Part shown: positions 1 to 9,181 of the stretch, piece after piece
How the letters are laid out: the number at the start of each line of letters is the position of its first letter
Numbering within the stretch: the first letter of the stretch is position 1
Source: Brevundimonas sp.
GTDB taxonomy: Bacteria > Pseudomonadota > Alphaproteobacteria > Caulobacterales > Caulobacteraceae
Direction: 5' to 3'
DNA length: 64,000 nucleotides
Assembly: GCF_013912065.1 (NCBI RefSeq)
Contig: NZ_JACESA010000002.1
Span: forward strand, 124,001-188,000
Position numbers and translations under genes: made by a program
Notes under the pieces: model-generated
Databases searched by the model: none
Seen by the model: only the letters and a program-made list of their open reading frames with translations
What the model was told of the DNA's origin: nothing

Positions 1-2
1 AG

Positions 3-254
3 CGGGCCGCGCAGCTTATCGGCCACCTGAAGAAGGGCGACATGGCCAAGGAGGCCGAGCGCCTGCTGGCCGATACCGGCTGGTTGCCGGAGCCGTTGCG
101 CATGTCCAACGGCGCGGCCGGCGAAGATGCGCAGCCTGTCTCGCAAGACGACGCCGACGCCGACCTCCCGGCGTTCCTGGCCGACGACGGCGAGGATGAC
201 GAGCTGTCCGAGCCCGAAGACGAAGAGCACGTCGCACTGATCGCCGCCGAATAA
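3..254 (+). CDS. ParB-like protein, C-terminal end (5' truncated by window edge)
   Basis: The frame is open from the first bases of the window, so only about 83 C-terminal residues are present. The segment GHLKKGDMAKEAERLL followed by a Trp-Leu-Pro-Glu-Pro-Leu-Arg stretch and an acidic tail resembles the end of the ParB/Srx-domain proteins that precede Strawberry-notch genes in this class of integrative element. Element B has a full-length protein of this kind in the same place (45297-47348), which supports the call. The DNA-binding and ParB nuclease-like domains lie outside the window. ParB assignment is inference from position and short similarity. Confidence 0.65.
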   Translation, partial: RAAQLIGHLKKGDMAKEAERLLADTGWLPEPLRMSNGAAGEDAQPVSQDDADADLPAFLADDGEDDELSEPEDEEHVALIAAE

Positions 255-351
255 CGCGCCGATGCGGGGCGGTTCCGCCGCCTCGCATCATCTTCCATCC
301 ACCCCTCCGCCCGGCCTCACGCTGGGGCATTTTTTGTTTCAGGAGCCTGTC

Positions 352-768
352 ATGGCCGACTATTTCACCCATTTCTCGTGCCTGCTCGATGTGGGCACCC
401 CAGAAAATGCCGCGCGAGCGCTCGACCTCTACAACGCGCTGTCCGCAGAAGGCGCGTCCGAAGAGCCGCCCTCTAAGGGCTTCCAGCTCTTCATCCAGCC
501 CGAGCACGGCGGCACGAATCTCTGGATGCGCGATGAAGTCACCGGCCATCCCGAACGGCTGATCCAGTTCGTGAAGCGCTGCGCTGAGGCCTTCGGCCTG
601 AAGGGGCGCTGGGGATTCCAATACGCAAAAACCTGCTCGCGTCCCCGTCTCGATGGCTTTGGCGGGGGCGCTCATGTCCTCGACCTCGCCACCGGCGAGA
701 CAGTCGGCTGGACATATACCGATGGCTGGCTCGCCGAAACCCTCGCCGACGAGGGAGCCCGGTCATGA
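352..768 (+). CDS. Conserved hypothetical protein of the element backbone
   Basis: This is a 138-residue soluble protein. The frame is open further upstream, but the ATG at 352 is chosen because CAGGAG lies 7-12 bases before it and because the upstream residues are low-complexity. I see no catalytic motif or membrane segment; the C-terminal half (residues about 60-130) is rich in Gly and aromatic residues. Its stop overlaps the start of the next gene by four bases, so the two are probably translated together. No function can be assigned. Confidence 0.75.
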   Translation: MADYFTHFSCLLDVGTPENAARALDLYNALSAEGASEEPPSKGFQLFIQPEHGGTNLWMRDEVTGHPERLIQFVKRCAEAFGLKGRWGFQYAKTCSRPRLDGFGGGAHVLDLATGETVGWTYTDGWLAETLADEGARS

Positions 769-1022
769 GCATCCCCGACCACGCCCGGAGCAATTTCCAA
801 ACGCTGCTGCGTGCTGCCGCGGACGGAAACCTCGCGCTCATGGAATGTCTCGACGCAGAGACCGGCGCCCAGCGCTATGTCATCTGCGCCGTCGGGCGCG
901 ATGGCGGAGATGTCGTCTTCACACCGTTCGGCCATCTCGCGGATGGCAATCCCTACGAGTCCTATCTGCCGCCGGACCCTGACGACCCGAACGGTTTCCT
1001 GCGTCCCGAGGTGCAATCATAG
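765..1022 (+). CDS. Small DUF6117-like protein
   Basis: An 85-residue protein beginning MSIPDHARSNFQTLLRAA. The pattern of an N-terminal helix, a central beta segment around YVICAV and a Pro/Asp-rich end resembles the DUF6117 family found next to Strawberry-notch genes on alphaproteobacterial elements; that family name is from memory and less certain than the gene itself. It overlaps the preceding gene by ATGA, indicating translational coupling. No enzymatic residues are obvious. It probably acts as an accessory protein of the ParB/Strawberry-notch module. Confidence 0.75.
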   Translation: MSIPDHARSNFQTLLRAAADGNLALMECLDAETGAQRYVICAVGRDGGDVVFTPFGHLADGNPYESYLPPDPDDPNGFLRPEVQS

Positions 1023-1057
1023 CCGGCATCGCTGCTGGCCGTCACATCGATCACCAC

Positions 1058-1088
1058 AGCGCCTCGCCTCACGGCCGGGCGCTTTTTT
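1058..1088 (+). terminator. Candidate rho-independent terminator before the Strawberry-notch gene
   Basis: AGCGCC at 1058-1063 pairs with GGCGCT at 1078-1083 and is followed directly by a run of T. It would end transcription of the two small upstream genes and separate them from the gene starting at 1197. The stem is only six pairs, so this is tentative. Confidence 0.45.
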
Positions 1089-1196
1089 ATGCCAGCCGAT
1101 GAGAGGGAGAGGTCCGCCGGGACGGGATGAGTCTGGGCGGTTCAAGAGAGAGCGCCGGCCGGGCTCGTCCGTTCCAGCTCTCCCGAGGATCTCCCG

Positions 1197-4100
1197 ATGA
1201 CTGTTTTGTCGCCCGAGGCCGCTCCGGCCGCGCCCGTCGCCTATGCCCCCTCTATCCTGTCGGCCGCCCAGGGCCTGCTCGCGCATCTCGAACGCGGCGA
1301 ACGCATCGAAACCCCGATGCTGCGCGGCGCCATGGAAACCGCATTCCTCGTTTCCGATTCGGGCGGTGCATGGGACTGGAAGGCTTCCTACGAAGCCTGC
1401 GAGGTGGCAACCGTCCTGTTTCTACGGAAATACGGACGCGCGCTTTTCCGTAAATCCGCGTCTCCGGTTGAACGGCTTTCCACCTTATCAAAGATCGCCG
1501 CGCTCCTGCCGACCCATACCTGCCGCTCGGAGGAGAGCCAGGCTCTTCAGCAATTCTCGGCACCGATCCCTCTTGGCCTCGCGGTGACGACGGCCGCGAG
1601 TATCGCACCAACCGATATTGTCCTGGAACCCTCAGCCGGCACCGGCCTGCTCGCTGTTCTCGCATCGACGGCCGGCGGTTCGCTGATCCTCAACGAGCTG
1701 GCTGATCGTCGCGCCGATCTCCTCGCCTCCCTGTTCCCGGCCATTTCGGTCACACGCTTCGACGCCGCGCAGATCGACGACCATCTCGATCGGGCGGCCG
1801 TTCCCTCCGTCGTGCTGATGAACCCGCCGTTCTCGGCCATGGCCAACGTCTCCGGCCGGGTTGCCGATGCCGGGTTTCGCCACATCGCATCGGCGTTGAA
1901 CCGGCTCGCGCCCGGTGGCCGCCTCGTCGCAATCACCGGCGCCAATGTCGGTCCCGATATGCCCGACTGGCGCGATGCGTTCGTGCGCCTGCAGGAACGC
2001 GGCACCGTCGTCTTCTCGGCCGCGATCGCTGGCTCTGTCTATGCCAAGCATGGCACGACGTTCCCCACCAGGCTGACCGTCATCGACAAGCTGCCGGCCG
2101 ACGACCCCATAGCCTTTCCAACGTCGCCCGGCACGGCGCCCGATGTGGTCACGCTGCTCGGATGGATCGAGCGCGACATGCCTGCCCGTGCGCCCGTCAC
2201 CCTGCCGGCGATCTCCACGCCCGTCGCGGTCACGCCCCCGAAATCCGTGCGCGGCTATCTCGCCCGCGCGGCGTCCGCTCGTCCGGCGGCCCCGCTCGAC
2301 AACGATCCGGAAGGCATCCTACTCGCCTATGAGACCGTGGACTGGTCGCCGGCCGAGGGCGCGCACCTGACCGAGGCGATCTATGAGGAATATGGATTGC
2401 AGTCGATCCGCATTCCCGGCGCGCAGGCGCACCCGACCAAGCTCGTGCAATCCGCCGCCATGGCGAGCGTCGCGCCGCCGAAGCCGAGCTACCGGCCGAC
2501 CTTGCCGACGAACATCCGTAGCCTGCTGTCGGACGCCCAGCTCGAAACGGTGATCTATGCCGGTGAGGCGCACAGCGATTATCTCGCCGGCGCGTGGACG
2601 GTCGACGAGACGTTCGACCTCGTAAAAGCTGCGCCCGCCTACGCGGCCGGCACCGTTCGCTTCCGTCGCGGCTTCATGCTCGGCGACGGCACCGGCGCCG
2701 GGAAAGGCCGCCAATCGGCCGGTATCATCCTCGACAACTGGCTCCAGGGGCGCCGCAAGGCGGTCTGGATCAGCAAGTCCGACAAGCTGATCGAGGACGC
2801 GCAGCGCGACTGGTCCGCGCTCGGCATGGAGCGCCTGCTGGTCACACCGCTGTCGCGGTTCCCGCAGGGCAAGCCCATCGCGCTGTCGGAAGGCGTCCTA
2901 TTTGCAACCTACGCCACGCTGCGCTCCGACGACCGTGGCGAGAAGGTTTCGCGCGTCCGGCAGATCGTTGAATGGTTGGGCTCCGACTTTGACGGAGTGA
3001 TCATTTTCGACGAGAGCCACGCGATGCAGAATGCCGGCGGCGGCAAGGGAGAACGGGGCGACGTTGCCCCCTCGCAGCAAGGCCGCGCCGGCCTTCGGCT
3101 TCAGCACGCCGTTCCCAATGCCCGCGTCGTCTATGTCTCCGCCACCGGCGCGACCACCGTCCACAATCTCGCCTATGCGCAGCGCCTCGGCCTCTGGGGC
3201 GGCGAGGATTTCCCCTTCGCCACGCGCGCGGAATTCGTCGAGGCCATCGAGGACGGCGGCGTCGCGGCGATGGAGGTGCTGGCCCGCGATCTGCGATCGC
3301 TCGGACTCTATACCGCCCGCTCGCTCTCCTACGATGGCGTGGAATACGAGCTGGTCGAACACCAACTCACCGACGAACAGCGCCGCATTTACGACGCCTA
3401 TGCCGGCGCCTTCACCATCATCCACAATCACCTCGACGCTGCGATGGAGGCCGCCAACATCACCGGTTCGACCGGGACGTTGAACCGCCAGGCCAAGTCC
3501 GCCGCGCGCTCGGCATTCGAATCCGCGAAGCAGCGCTTCTTCGGGCACCTCCTCACGTCGATGAAAACGCCGACCTTGCTCGGCTCGATTGAGCACGATC
3601 TGGAGGCCGGACACGCCGCCGTCGTGCAGATCGTGTCCACCGGCGAAGCGCTGATGGAACGACGCCTGGCCGAAATCCCGACCGAGGAATGGAACGACGT
3701 GTGCGTCGACATTACGCCGCGCGAATACGTCCTCGACTATCTCGCCCATTCCTTCCCGGTGCAGCTTTATGAACCCTACACCGATGGCGAAGGCAATCTG
3801 TCGTCACGCCCGGTCTATCGCGATGGCCAGCCGGTCGAGAGCCGTGAGGCCGTCGCTCGACGCGATGAGCTGATCGAGCGCCTCGCGTCGCTCCCGCCGG
3901 TGCCCGGCGCTCTCGACCAGATCGTCCAGCGCTTCGGCACCGACACGGTGGCCGAGGTGACGGGCCGCTCGCGCCGGATCGTCCGCAAAGGCGATCGCCT
4001 TGCTGTCGAGAACCGCGCGCCATCGGCCAACCTCGCCGAGACCGCCGCCTTCATGGACGATTTGAAGCGCGTGCTCGTGTTCAGCGATGCGGGCGGCACC

Positions 4101-5504
4101 GGCCGCAGCTACCATGCGGAGCTGTCGGCGAAGAACCAGCGGCTGCGCGTGCATTACCTGCTCGAGCCGGGCTGGCGGGCAGACGCGGCGATCCAGGGGC
4201 TTGGCCGCACCAACCGGACGAACCAGGCGCAGCCGCCGCTCTTCCGTCCGATCGCGACCGACGTGAAGGCAGAGAAGCGCTTCCTCAGTACGATCGCCCG
4301 GCGTCTCGATACGCTCGGCGCAATCACCCGCGGGCAGCGCCAGACCGGCGGCCAGGGCCTGTTCCGACCCGAGGATAATCTGGAATCTTCCTACGCCCGC
4401 GATGCGCTACGACAGCTCTATCTCCTGATCGTGCGTGGCAAGATCGACGGCTGCTCGCTCCATCGCTTCGAGACCGCCACCGGCCTCAAGCTGATGGACG
4501 ACAACGGCATCAAGGACGAGCTGCCGCCGATCGCGACGTTCCTCAATCGGCTGCTGGCGCTCACCATCGAGCTGCAGGGCATCCTGTTCACCGCCTTCGA
4601 ACAGCTTCTTGATGCCAAGGTGGCCGGCGCAATCGCCAGCGGCGTCTATGACGTCGGCCTCGAAACCCTGACGGCGGAGAGTTTCGTCGTCACCGATCGC
4701 ACGACGATCTACACTCACCCGGCCTCGGGCGCGGAAACCCGGCTGCTGACCATCACCCAGCGCGAGCGCAATCGACCGCTGTCGCTCGACGACGCCCTCG
4801 GCTGGCTCGATGATCGCGGCGCGAAGCTGTTGGTGAACGAGCGCTCCGGGCGAGCCGCCGTGCAGGTTCCAGCGCCGTCGCTCATGCTCGACGATGGCGA
4901 GATCGAACGCCGCGTCCGGTTGATCCGGCCGATGGAGCATCACCATGCCTCGTTGAGGGCGATGGCGGAAAGCCATTGGCAGGAGGCCGACCGGAATACC
5001 TTTGCGGCCGCCTGGTCCCGCGAACTCGGCGACGTGCCCGCCTTCAGCGAAAGCACGATCCATATCGTCGCTGGTCTCCTGCTGCCGGTGTGGAAGCGGC
5101 TGCCGAACGAGTCGACGCGCGTCTATCGGCTCCAGACCGACGATGGCGAACGCATCATCGGCCGTCGTGTCTCGCCGGCCTGGGCGGCGAACGCTGCATC
5201 GACCGACGCGGCCAGTCTCGACGCCGACGATGCCTATGCCGCGCTGATCGACGGGCGCACGATCCTCGACCTGGCCGAGGGACTTCAGCTTCGCCGCGTG
5301 CGCGTCATGGGCGCGAACCGGATCGAGCTGACCGGCTTCACCGAGGCCATGCGCGACCGCCTTCGCGCCTACGGCCTGTTCACCGAGATCATCTCCTGGT
5401 CGCTACGGTTCTTCGTGCCGATCGACAGCACGGGACCGGCGGTGCTCGGCAAGCTGCTCGACACCTATCCGGTGGCCCGCATCGGCGAGCGGGAGGCTGC
5501 GTGA
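1197..5504 (+). CDS. Strawberry-notch family helicase fused to N6-adenine-methyltransferase-like domain (copy A)
   Basis: A 1435-residue protein. Residues about 140-215 carry an AdoMet-binding LEPSAGTGLL and the NPPF tetrad typical of N6-adenine methyltransferases. Residues about 494-610 carry a Walker A (GDGTGAGKGRQ) and a DESH box. SDAGGTGRSYH (about 962) and GLGRTNRT (about 1000) are the conserved C-terminal Strawberry-notch and helicase motif VI blocks. Known relatives on phages and plasmids are poorly characterised; phage P1 DarB, an anti-restriction factor, also joins a methyltransferase to a helicase. The start ATG follows a short purine stretch (GAGGATCTC). The stop overlaps the next gene (TGATG). 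A second copy lies at 47502-51764. A role protecting incoming DNA is inference. Confidence 0.92.
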   Translation: MTVLSPEAAPAAPVAYAPSILSAAQGLLAHLERGERIETPMLRGAMETAFLVSDSGGAWDWKASYEACEVATVLFLRKYGRALFRKSASPVERLSTLSKIAALLPTHTCRSEESQALQQFSAPIPLGLAVTTAASIAPTDIVLEPSAGTGLLAVLASTAGGSLILNELADRRADLLASLFPAISVTRFDAAQIDDHLDRAAVPSVVLMNPPFSAMANVSGRVADAGFRHIASALNRLAPGGRLVAITGANVGPDMPDWRDAFVRLQERGTVVFSAAIAGSVYAKHGTTFPTRLTVIDKLPADDPIAFPTSPGTAPDVVTLLGWIERDMPARAPVTLPAISTPVAVTPPKSVRGYLARAASARPAAPLDNDPEGILLAYETVDWSPAEGAHLTEAIYEEYGLQSIRIPGAQAHPTKLVQSAAMASVAPPKPSYRPTLPTNIRSLLSDAQLETVIYAGEAHSDYLAGAWTVDETFDLVKAAPAYAAGTVRFRRGFMLGDGTGAGKGRQSAGIILDNWLQGRRKAVWISKSDKLIEDAQRDWSALGMERLLVTPLSRFPQGKPIALSEGVLFATYATLRSDDRGEKVSRVRQIVEWLGSDFDGVIIFDESHAMQNAGGGKGERGDVAPSQQGRAGLRLQHAVPNARVVYVSATGATTVHNLAYAQRLGLWGGEDFPFATRAEFVEAIEDGGVAAMEVLARDLRSLGLYTARSLSYDGVEYELVEHQLTDEQRRIYDAYAGAFTIIHNHLDAAMEAANITGSTGTLNRQAKSAARSAFESAKQRFFGHLLTSMKTPTLLGSIEHDLEAGHAAVVQIVSTGEALMERRLAEIPTEEWNDVCVDITPREYVLDYLAHSFPVQLYEPYTDGEGNLSSRPVYRDGQPVESREAVARRDELIERLASLPPVPGALDQIVQRFGTDTVAEVTGRSRRIVRKGDRLAVENRAPSANLAETAAFMDDLKRVLVFSDAGGTGRSYHAELSAKNQRLRVHYLLEPGWRADAAIQGLGRTNRTNQAQPPLFRPIATDVKAEKRFLSTIARRLDTLGAITRGQRQTGGQGLFRPEDNLESSYARDALRQLYLLIVRGKIDGCSLHRFETATGLKLMDDNGIKDELPPIATFLNRLLALTIELQGILFTAFEQLLDAKVAGAIASGVYDVGLETLTAESFVVTDRTTIYTHPASGAETRLLTITQRERNRPLSLDDALGWLDDRGAKLLVNERSGRAAVQVPAPSLMLDDGEIERRVRLIRPMEHHHASLRAMAESHWQEADRNTFAAAWSRELGDVPAFSESTIHIVAGLLLPVWKRLPNESTRVYRLQTDDGERIIGRRVSPAWAANAASTDAASLDADDAYAALIDGRTILDLAEGLQLRRVRVMGANRIELTGFTEAMRDRLRAYGLFTEIISWSLRFFVPIDSTGPAVLGKLLDTYPVARIGEREAA

Positions 5505-6544
5505 TGGCCCGCCGCGACGCTTCCGATCTCGCATCTCGTCTCAGCCAACAGGCCGAGGCGGTGTGCAAACACTACCTCGGCGCCGGCCGCCGACAGGGCA
5601 ATTATTGGCAAGTTGGCGACGTGCGCAACACGCCCGGCCGATCAATGTTCGTCCGCCTGAAGGACAGCGCCAAAGGCCCTGCCGGCAAATGGACCGATGC
5701 CGCGACGGGCGAACATGGTGATCTGCTCGACGTGATCCGTGAATCGCTGGGGCTGATCGATTTCGCTGACGTCGCCGAAGAGGCGCGTCAGTTCCTCAGC
5801 CTGCCGCATCCTGATCCCGAGCCGCAGCCGAAACAGCACGCACGCACGCCAGCACCATCCGGGTCGGCCGAGGCAGCACGCCGGCTCGTTGCCATGTGTC
5901 AGCCGATCAGCGGGACACTCGTAGAAGCGTATTTGCGCGGTCGCGGAATGACGGCTTTGCACGGATGCGGAAACCTGCGTTTCCACCCCCGCTGCTATTA
6001 TCGGCCCGACGAGCACAGCCCGACCGAGACATGGCCGGCAATGATCGGCGTCGTCACCGATCTCTCCGACAGGATCACCGGCGCGCATCGGACCTGGCTC
6101 GCCCCGGACGGCTCCGGCAAGGCGCCGATCGACATCCAGCGAAAAGCGATGGGCGACCTTCTCGGGCACGCGGTCCGCTTCGGGCTCTCCGGCGAGGTAT
6201 TGGCGGCGGGCGAAGGCATCGAAAGCGTGCTCTCCGCCCGCGAGGCCATGCCCGGCATGTCGGCGGCGGCCGCACTCTCGGCGGCTCACCTCGCCGCCAT
6301 CCAGTTCCACGATGCACTACGGCGGCTCTATGTCGTCCGTGACAATGACCGCGCCGGGGACGGCGCGCGGAACACGCTGATCGAACGGGCGAACGCGGTC
6401 GGAATCGAGGCGATTGCCCTGTCCCCCGTGCTCGGGGACTTCAACGAGGATCTCCGTGCATTTGGGCGTGACGCGCTGATGGCGCATATCCGGGTGCAGC
6501 TCGCTCCGCAGGATGTCGCCCGCTTCATACTCATGGCGGCATAG
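5504..6544 (+). CDS. Toprim-domain protein (primase-like)
   Basis: A 346-residue protein translated from an ATG overlapping the stop of the helicase gene. The N-terminal third has the WTDAATGEHGDLLDVI segment seen in plasmid primase-type proteins, and residues about 225-310 form a Toprim domain: the conserved Glu is in LAAGEGIESVLSA and the acidic pair in VVRDNDRAG. Toprim proteins of this class are thought to prime or process DNA during transfer or establishment. Element B has a shorter counterpart at 44341. The long in-frame extension upstream of 5504 lies inside the helicase gene and is not used. Confidence 0.88.
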   Translation: MARRDASDLASRLSQQAEAVCKHYLGAGRRQGNYWQVGDVRNTPGRSMFVRLKDSAKGPAGKWTDAATGEHGDLLDVIRESLGLIDFADVAEEARQFLSLPHPDPEPQPKQHARTPAPSGSAEAARRLVAMCQPISGTLVEAYLRGRGMTALHGCGNLRFHPRCYYRPDEHSPTETWPAMIGVVTDLSDRITGAHRTWLAPDGSGKAPIDIQRKAMGDLLGHAVRFGLSGEVLAAGEGIESVLSAREAMPGMSAAAALSAAHLAAIQFHDALRRLYVVRDNDRAGDGARNTLIERANAVGIEAIALSPVLGDFNEDLRAFGRDALMAHIRVQLAPQDVARFILMAA

Positions 6545-6893
6545 GCCGGCGGTCGAACGGCGGCGGCGTGCGGCCGCCATCACGCTCGCCTGGATGCTCG
6601 ATCCTTTGGAGAGGACCGCGCCTCGGCCTTCGAGAGGGCGATCGGCCCACGAGCGGTACGGACAGGCAATGCCTGCGGCCGACTATTTTCCGGCGGCGAC
6701 CGACCACCCCACGCGACAGGTCGCGTGGGGACCCCGGATCAGCCGCCTTTCCATCGCGAAACAAAATAGCCGGCCTCCGGCATCCTCCGCGTTGCTCCGG
6801 CCCGGCGCGCGCGCCGGGTGCAGGTCCGCTCCGCCCGTGGGCTCCGTCGCCATGAAGGCCGCGACGGTCGCGGTCCAGCCAAAGGAGCAAACC
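6545..6893. other. Intergenic region with a perfect 10-bp hairpin
   Basis: No gene is convincing here. The notable structure is CCCCACGCGA (6707-6716), loop CAGG, and TCGCGTGGGG (6721-6730), a perfect inverted repeat without a following T-run. An AAAGGAG ribosome site at 6881-6887 belongs to the next gene. Confidence 0.6.
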
Positions 6894-7817
6894 ATGCGCG
6901 AGCACGACGACTACGAACCCCACCACGAATCATCACCCACCGATCACGTCCTCACCGAACTCCAGCTCCACGGCTACCGCCCCTTCGCCGACGAGCCCGA
7001 CCAGCGTCTCTTGCCAGACGGCAATCAGGTCGCGGGCGCGATCGCCGACATCTTCGACGCCCTGATCTCGACCCTGGAGGACACCCGCCTCGAGCCCGAC
7101 CTCGACGATCTCCTCTGGTCGACCGTCAACGTCTTCCACCGCGCCACCGAACGAATCGCTCGCGAACTCGACGACAACGAGCAGGCGCAGAGGCGCTCGC
7201 AGCGGCAACAGGACGGCAGCGAGGTGAAGTCGGTCGAACTCGAGCGCCAGATCGCCGAGGGCAAGACGCTCATCGAACGGCAGAACGCCTTCGAGCTGAT
7301 GCGCGACCAGGCCGCCGAACACTACGAACGCCAGATCGGCAAGCCGTGGCTCCCTCGCACAGGCTCAAAGGTCAACCATCGCCATCTGACCTCCGCGATG
7401 ATCGACAGTCGCGACTTCCTCATGGCCAAGAAACGCGCCGAACAGGAAGTCCTTCTCCCTCCCGGTCCGAAGATCGTCGTCACCGGCGGACTGGACTTCA
7501 ACGACCACCGGCTGATCTGGGCCAAGCTCGATCAGGTCCACGAGAAGCACTCCGACATGGTGCTGATCCACGGCAAATCCCCGAAGGGCGCCGAAAAGAT
7601 CGCCTCGCTCTGGGCCAAGAACCGCAACGTCCCGCAGATCGGCTTCGCACCCGACTGGACGAAGCACGGTCGCGCAGCGCCGTTCAAACGCAATGACGAG
7701 ATGCTCGACATCGTGCCGAAGGGCGTGATGCACTTCCCCGGCACGGGCATCAATGACAACCTCGCCGACAAAGCCAAGAAGCTCGGCATCCCGGTCTGGA
7801 AGTTCGGCGGCGCGTGA
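6894..7817 (+). CDS. DUF2493 protein (copy A)
   Basis: A 307-residue protein. The ATG at 6894 sits seven bases after AAAGGAG; the frame is open further upstream but without support. The C-terminal 130 residues are a DUF2493 domain: VVTGGLDFNDHRLIW, a Rossmann-like start, then LIHGKSPKGAEKIASLWAK and a conserved F-P-x-W-x-K-H-G-R-A-A-P-type block. The N-terminal half is helical and highly charged. The family belongs to the SLOG/LOG-like nucleotide-binding superfamily; its role on these elements is unknown. Element B has a counterpart at 53630-54574, also between the helicase and the relaxase. Confidence 0.85.
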   Translation: MREHDDYEPHHESSPTDHVLTELQLHGYRPFADEPDQRLLPDGNQVAGAIADIFDALISTLEDTRLEPDLDDLLWSTVNVFHRATERIARELDDNEQAQRRSQRQQDGSEVKSVELERQIAEGKTLIERQNAFELMRDQAAEHYERQIGKPWLPRTGSKVNHRHLTSAMIDSRDFLMAKKRAEQEVLLPPGPKIVVTGGLDFNDHRLIWAKLDQVHEKHSDMVLIHGKSPKGAEKIASLWAKNRNVPQIGFAPDWTKHGRAAPFKRNDEMLDIVPKGVMHFPGTGINDNLADKAKKLGIPVWKFGGA

Positions 7818-7825
7818 GCGCCGCC
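7806..7825. terminator. Hairpin between convergent genes
   Basis: GGCGGCGC, loop GTGA (containing the stop codon of the DUF2493 gene), GCGCCGCC forms a perfect eight-pair stem just before the convergent gene that ends at 7826. There is no long T-run, so termination activity is uncertain. Confidence 0.4.
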
Positions 7826-8575
7826 TTAGCTCAGATCAATCTTCCAGAATTTCAACACATCGCCGACTTCAGTTTTTGGATAGTGCAGATAGTCGGCGTT
7901 ATCGAGATCAGCACGAAATTTGGCTTTCCGCTTTGCAATCTCACGCTTGATCCGATCCGTGAATGGCGCCGTGCCTGGAGGCAAGATTCCCGGTCGCTCG
8001 GGACACGGCCAGGATTTGGGATAGTCGGACGGCACCCAGCCCGATCGAACTTGCTCCGCCTGAACCCGCACATCGTCGTGTTCGCACGCCCATCCGTAGA
8101 GATGGAATGAACAGACACGCAGCATCGCCTTAATCTCGGGAATCGTGTCGGTGAATCCTTTCAGCGACGTCGGCAACCACACCATGTTCGCGACACACGA
8201 AAAATAGCGTGGATCTTGCACGACATTGCTGCGCTCGGCGAACGACGGATCGTCGTAACCCCAGATGTGGCAGACGGTCCAATTCTTCGGCTTTGGCGAT
8301 GCCACGCCTAACGTTGCCACTAGGGCGTTGAGTGCTGCGACGTTGCCCTCGAACTTTTCCGCAGTGATCCCGGTCGCCTTGCGGGTATTCGTATAACGCC
8401 GCGTCCAGGCTGCATCATAGAGCGGCCGACCTCGCGCGGTTTGCGGCGCCCACACCGGCAGCGCGCGGAAAGTATCGGGATGAACCCATCGCGCGGTTCG
8501 TTCGATCAGTTCGACAATTGCTGGCAGGTCCGCCCGCAACGCTTCGTTTCCGTCGGGTACATGAAAACCGCTCAC
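7826..8575 (-). CDS. Reverse-strand cargo protein with HNH-like C-H/N-x-V-x-L-P signature
   Basis: A 249-residue protein on the strand opposite to all its neighbours. It starts at a GTG preceded by a G-rich site. The central part contains VCHIWGYDD, then DPRYF, then VANMVWLP and a Thr-Asp pair. This resembles the CHIW...RYF...NLVLLP pattern I associate with HNH-like or restriction-enzyme-like hypothetical proteins, but I cannot confirm the family. No membrane segments or signal peptide are visible. Its orientation and isolation mark it as cargo inserted into the conserved backbone. It could be a restriction or defence nuclease, or simply an uncharacterised protein. Confidence 0.75.
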   Translation of the reverse strand: MSGFHVPDGNEALRADLPAIVELIERTARWVHPDTFRALPVWAPQTARGRPLYDAAWTRRYTNTRKATGITAEKFEGNVAALNALVATLGVASPKPKNWTVCHIWGYDDPSFAERSNVVQDPRYFSCVANMVWLPTSLKGFTDTIPEIKAMLRVCSFHLYGWACEHDDVRVQAEQVRSGWVPSDYPKSWPCPERPGILPPGTAPFTDRIKREIAKRKAKFRADLDNADYLHYPKTEVGDVLKFWKIDLS

Positions 8576-8871
8576 CTGACATCCCCCGCTAATATTCTTG
8601 CCTCGACGACGCGAGACATTCGGGTGAAGTCCGGACGGCTGAGCTGTTGAAGGTCAACGACTACCACTCTTGATCGGCCGACACACCCCCCGCTTATCTG
8701 CGCTGATCCTTGGTCCAGCCGATGGCCTGACGCCATCAACCCATAAAGGGTCGGACTACGCATAGCGTGCCGCCGCGCCGGCTTCGCCTGCGCGGTGATT
8801 GCGGCCACCGGCCGGACACATCGGGCGCCTGTCAGCGGGGGATGGTCCTCCGCCCAACAGGAGCCGGTTCG
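8576..8871. other. Intergenic region
   Basis: About 300 bases between the divergent reverse-strand gene and a small forward gene. A 106-codon reverse frame (8572-8892) ends at a TGA overlapping the GTG of the gene at 7826-8575, which would allow coupling, but its composition (many Arg/Gly, no recognisable motif) does not support it as a real gene. Confidence 0.5.
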
Positions 8872-9039
8872 ATGTCCTTCCCCGACGCACACGCCTTCGC
8901 CTTCAGCCTCGCCGCCACCCTGATGGTTGCCATCGTGATCTTCCGCGCCGGTGACGGCACGCTCTCGGTCGTGCCCGCCACCGAATACGATGGCGATGAC
9001 GCCGCGATCGTCGGCGAAATCGACCCCTTCGCCTCATGA
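8872..9039 (+). CDS. Small single-pass membrane protein
   Basis: A 55-residue protein with AGGAG at 8859-8863 before the ATG at 8872. Residues about 9-25 (FAFSLAATLMVAIVIF) form one hydrophobic helix, followed by an acidic tail. It does not resemble a known family to me. It lies just upstream of a second membrane protein gene. Its small size keeps confidence moderate, although the ribosome site is good. Confidence 0.55.
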   Translation: MSFPDAHAFAFSLAATLMVAIVIFRAGDGTLSVVPATEYDGDDAAIVGEIDPFAS

Positions 9040-9181
9040 CGAGGCGAAGGTCATGTCCGCCGCGGCGAAAACCCGAGCGGTTTTCGCTCCCGCCGGCGCA
9101 CATCTTTTGCTATGGTCGGCGTTGTGCCGCGGTGGTGGTGGAAGGCGCAGCCGCTTGAGCTTTCCTATCGGAGACACCACC

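Noticed and set aside
8572-8892. Reverse frame whose stop overlaps the start of the gene at 7826-8575
   Set aside because: The overlap would suit coupling, but there is no ribosome site or family signal, and it is antisense to a better small gene at 8872.
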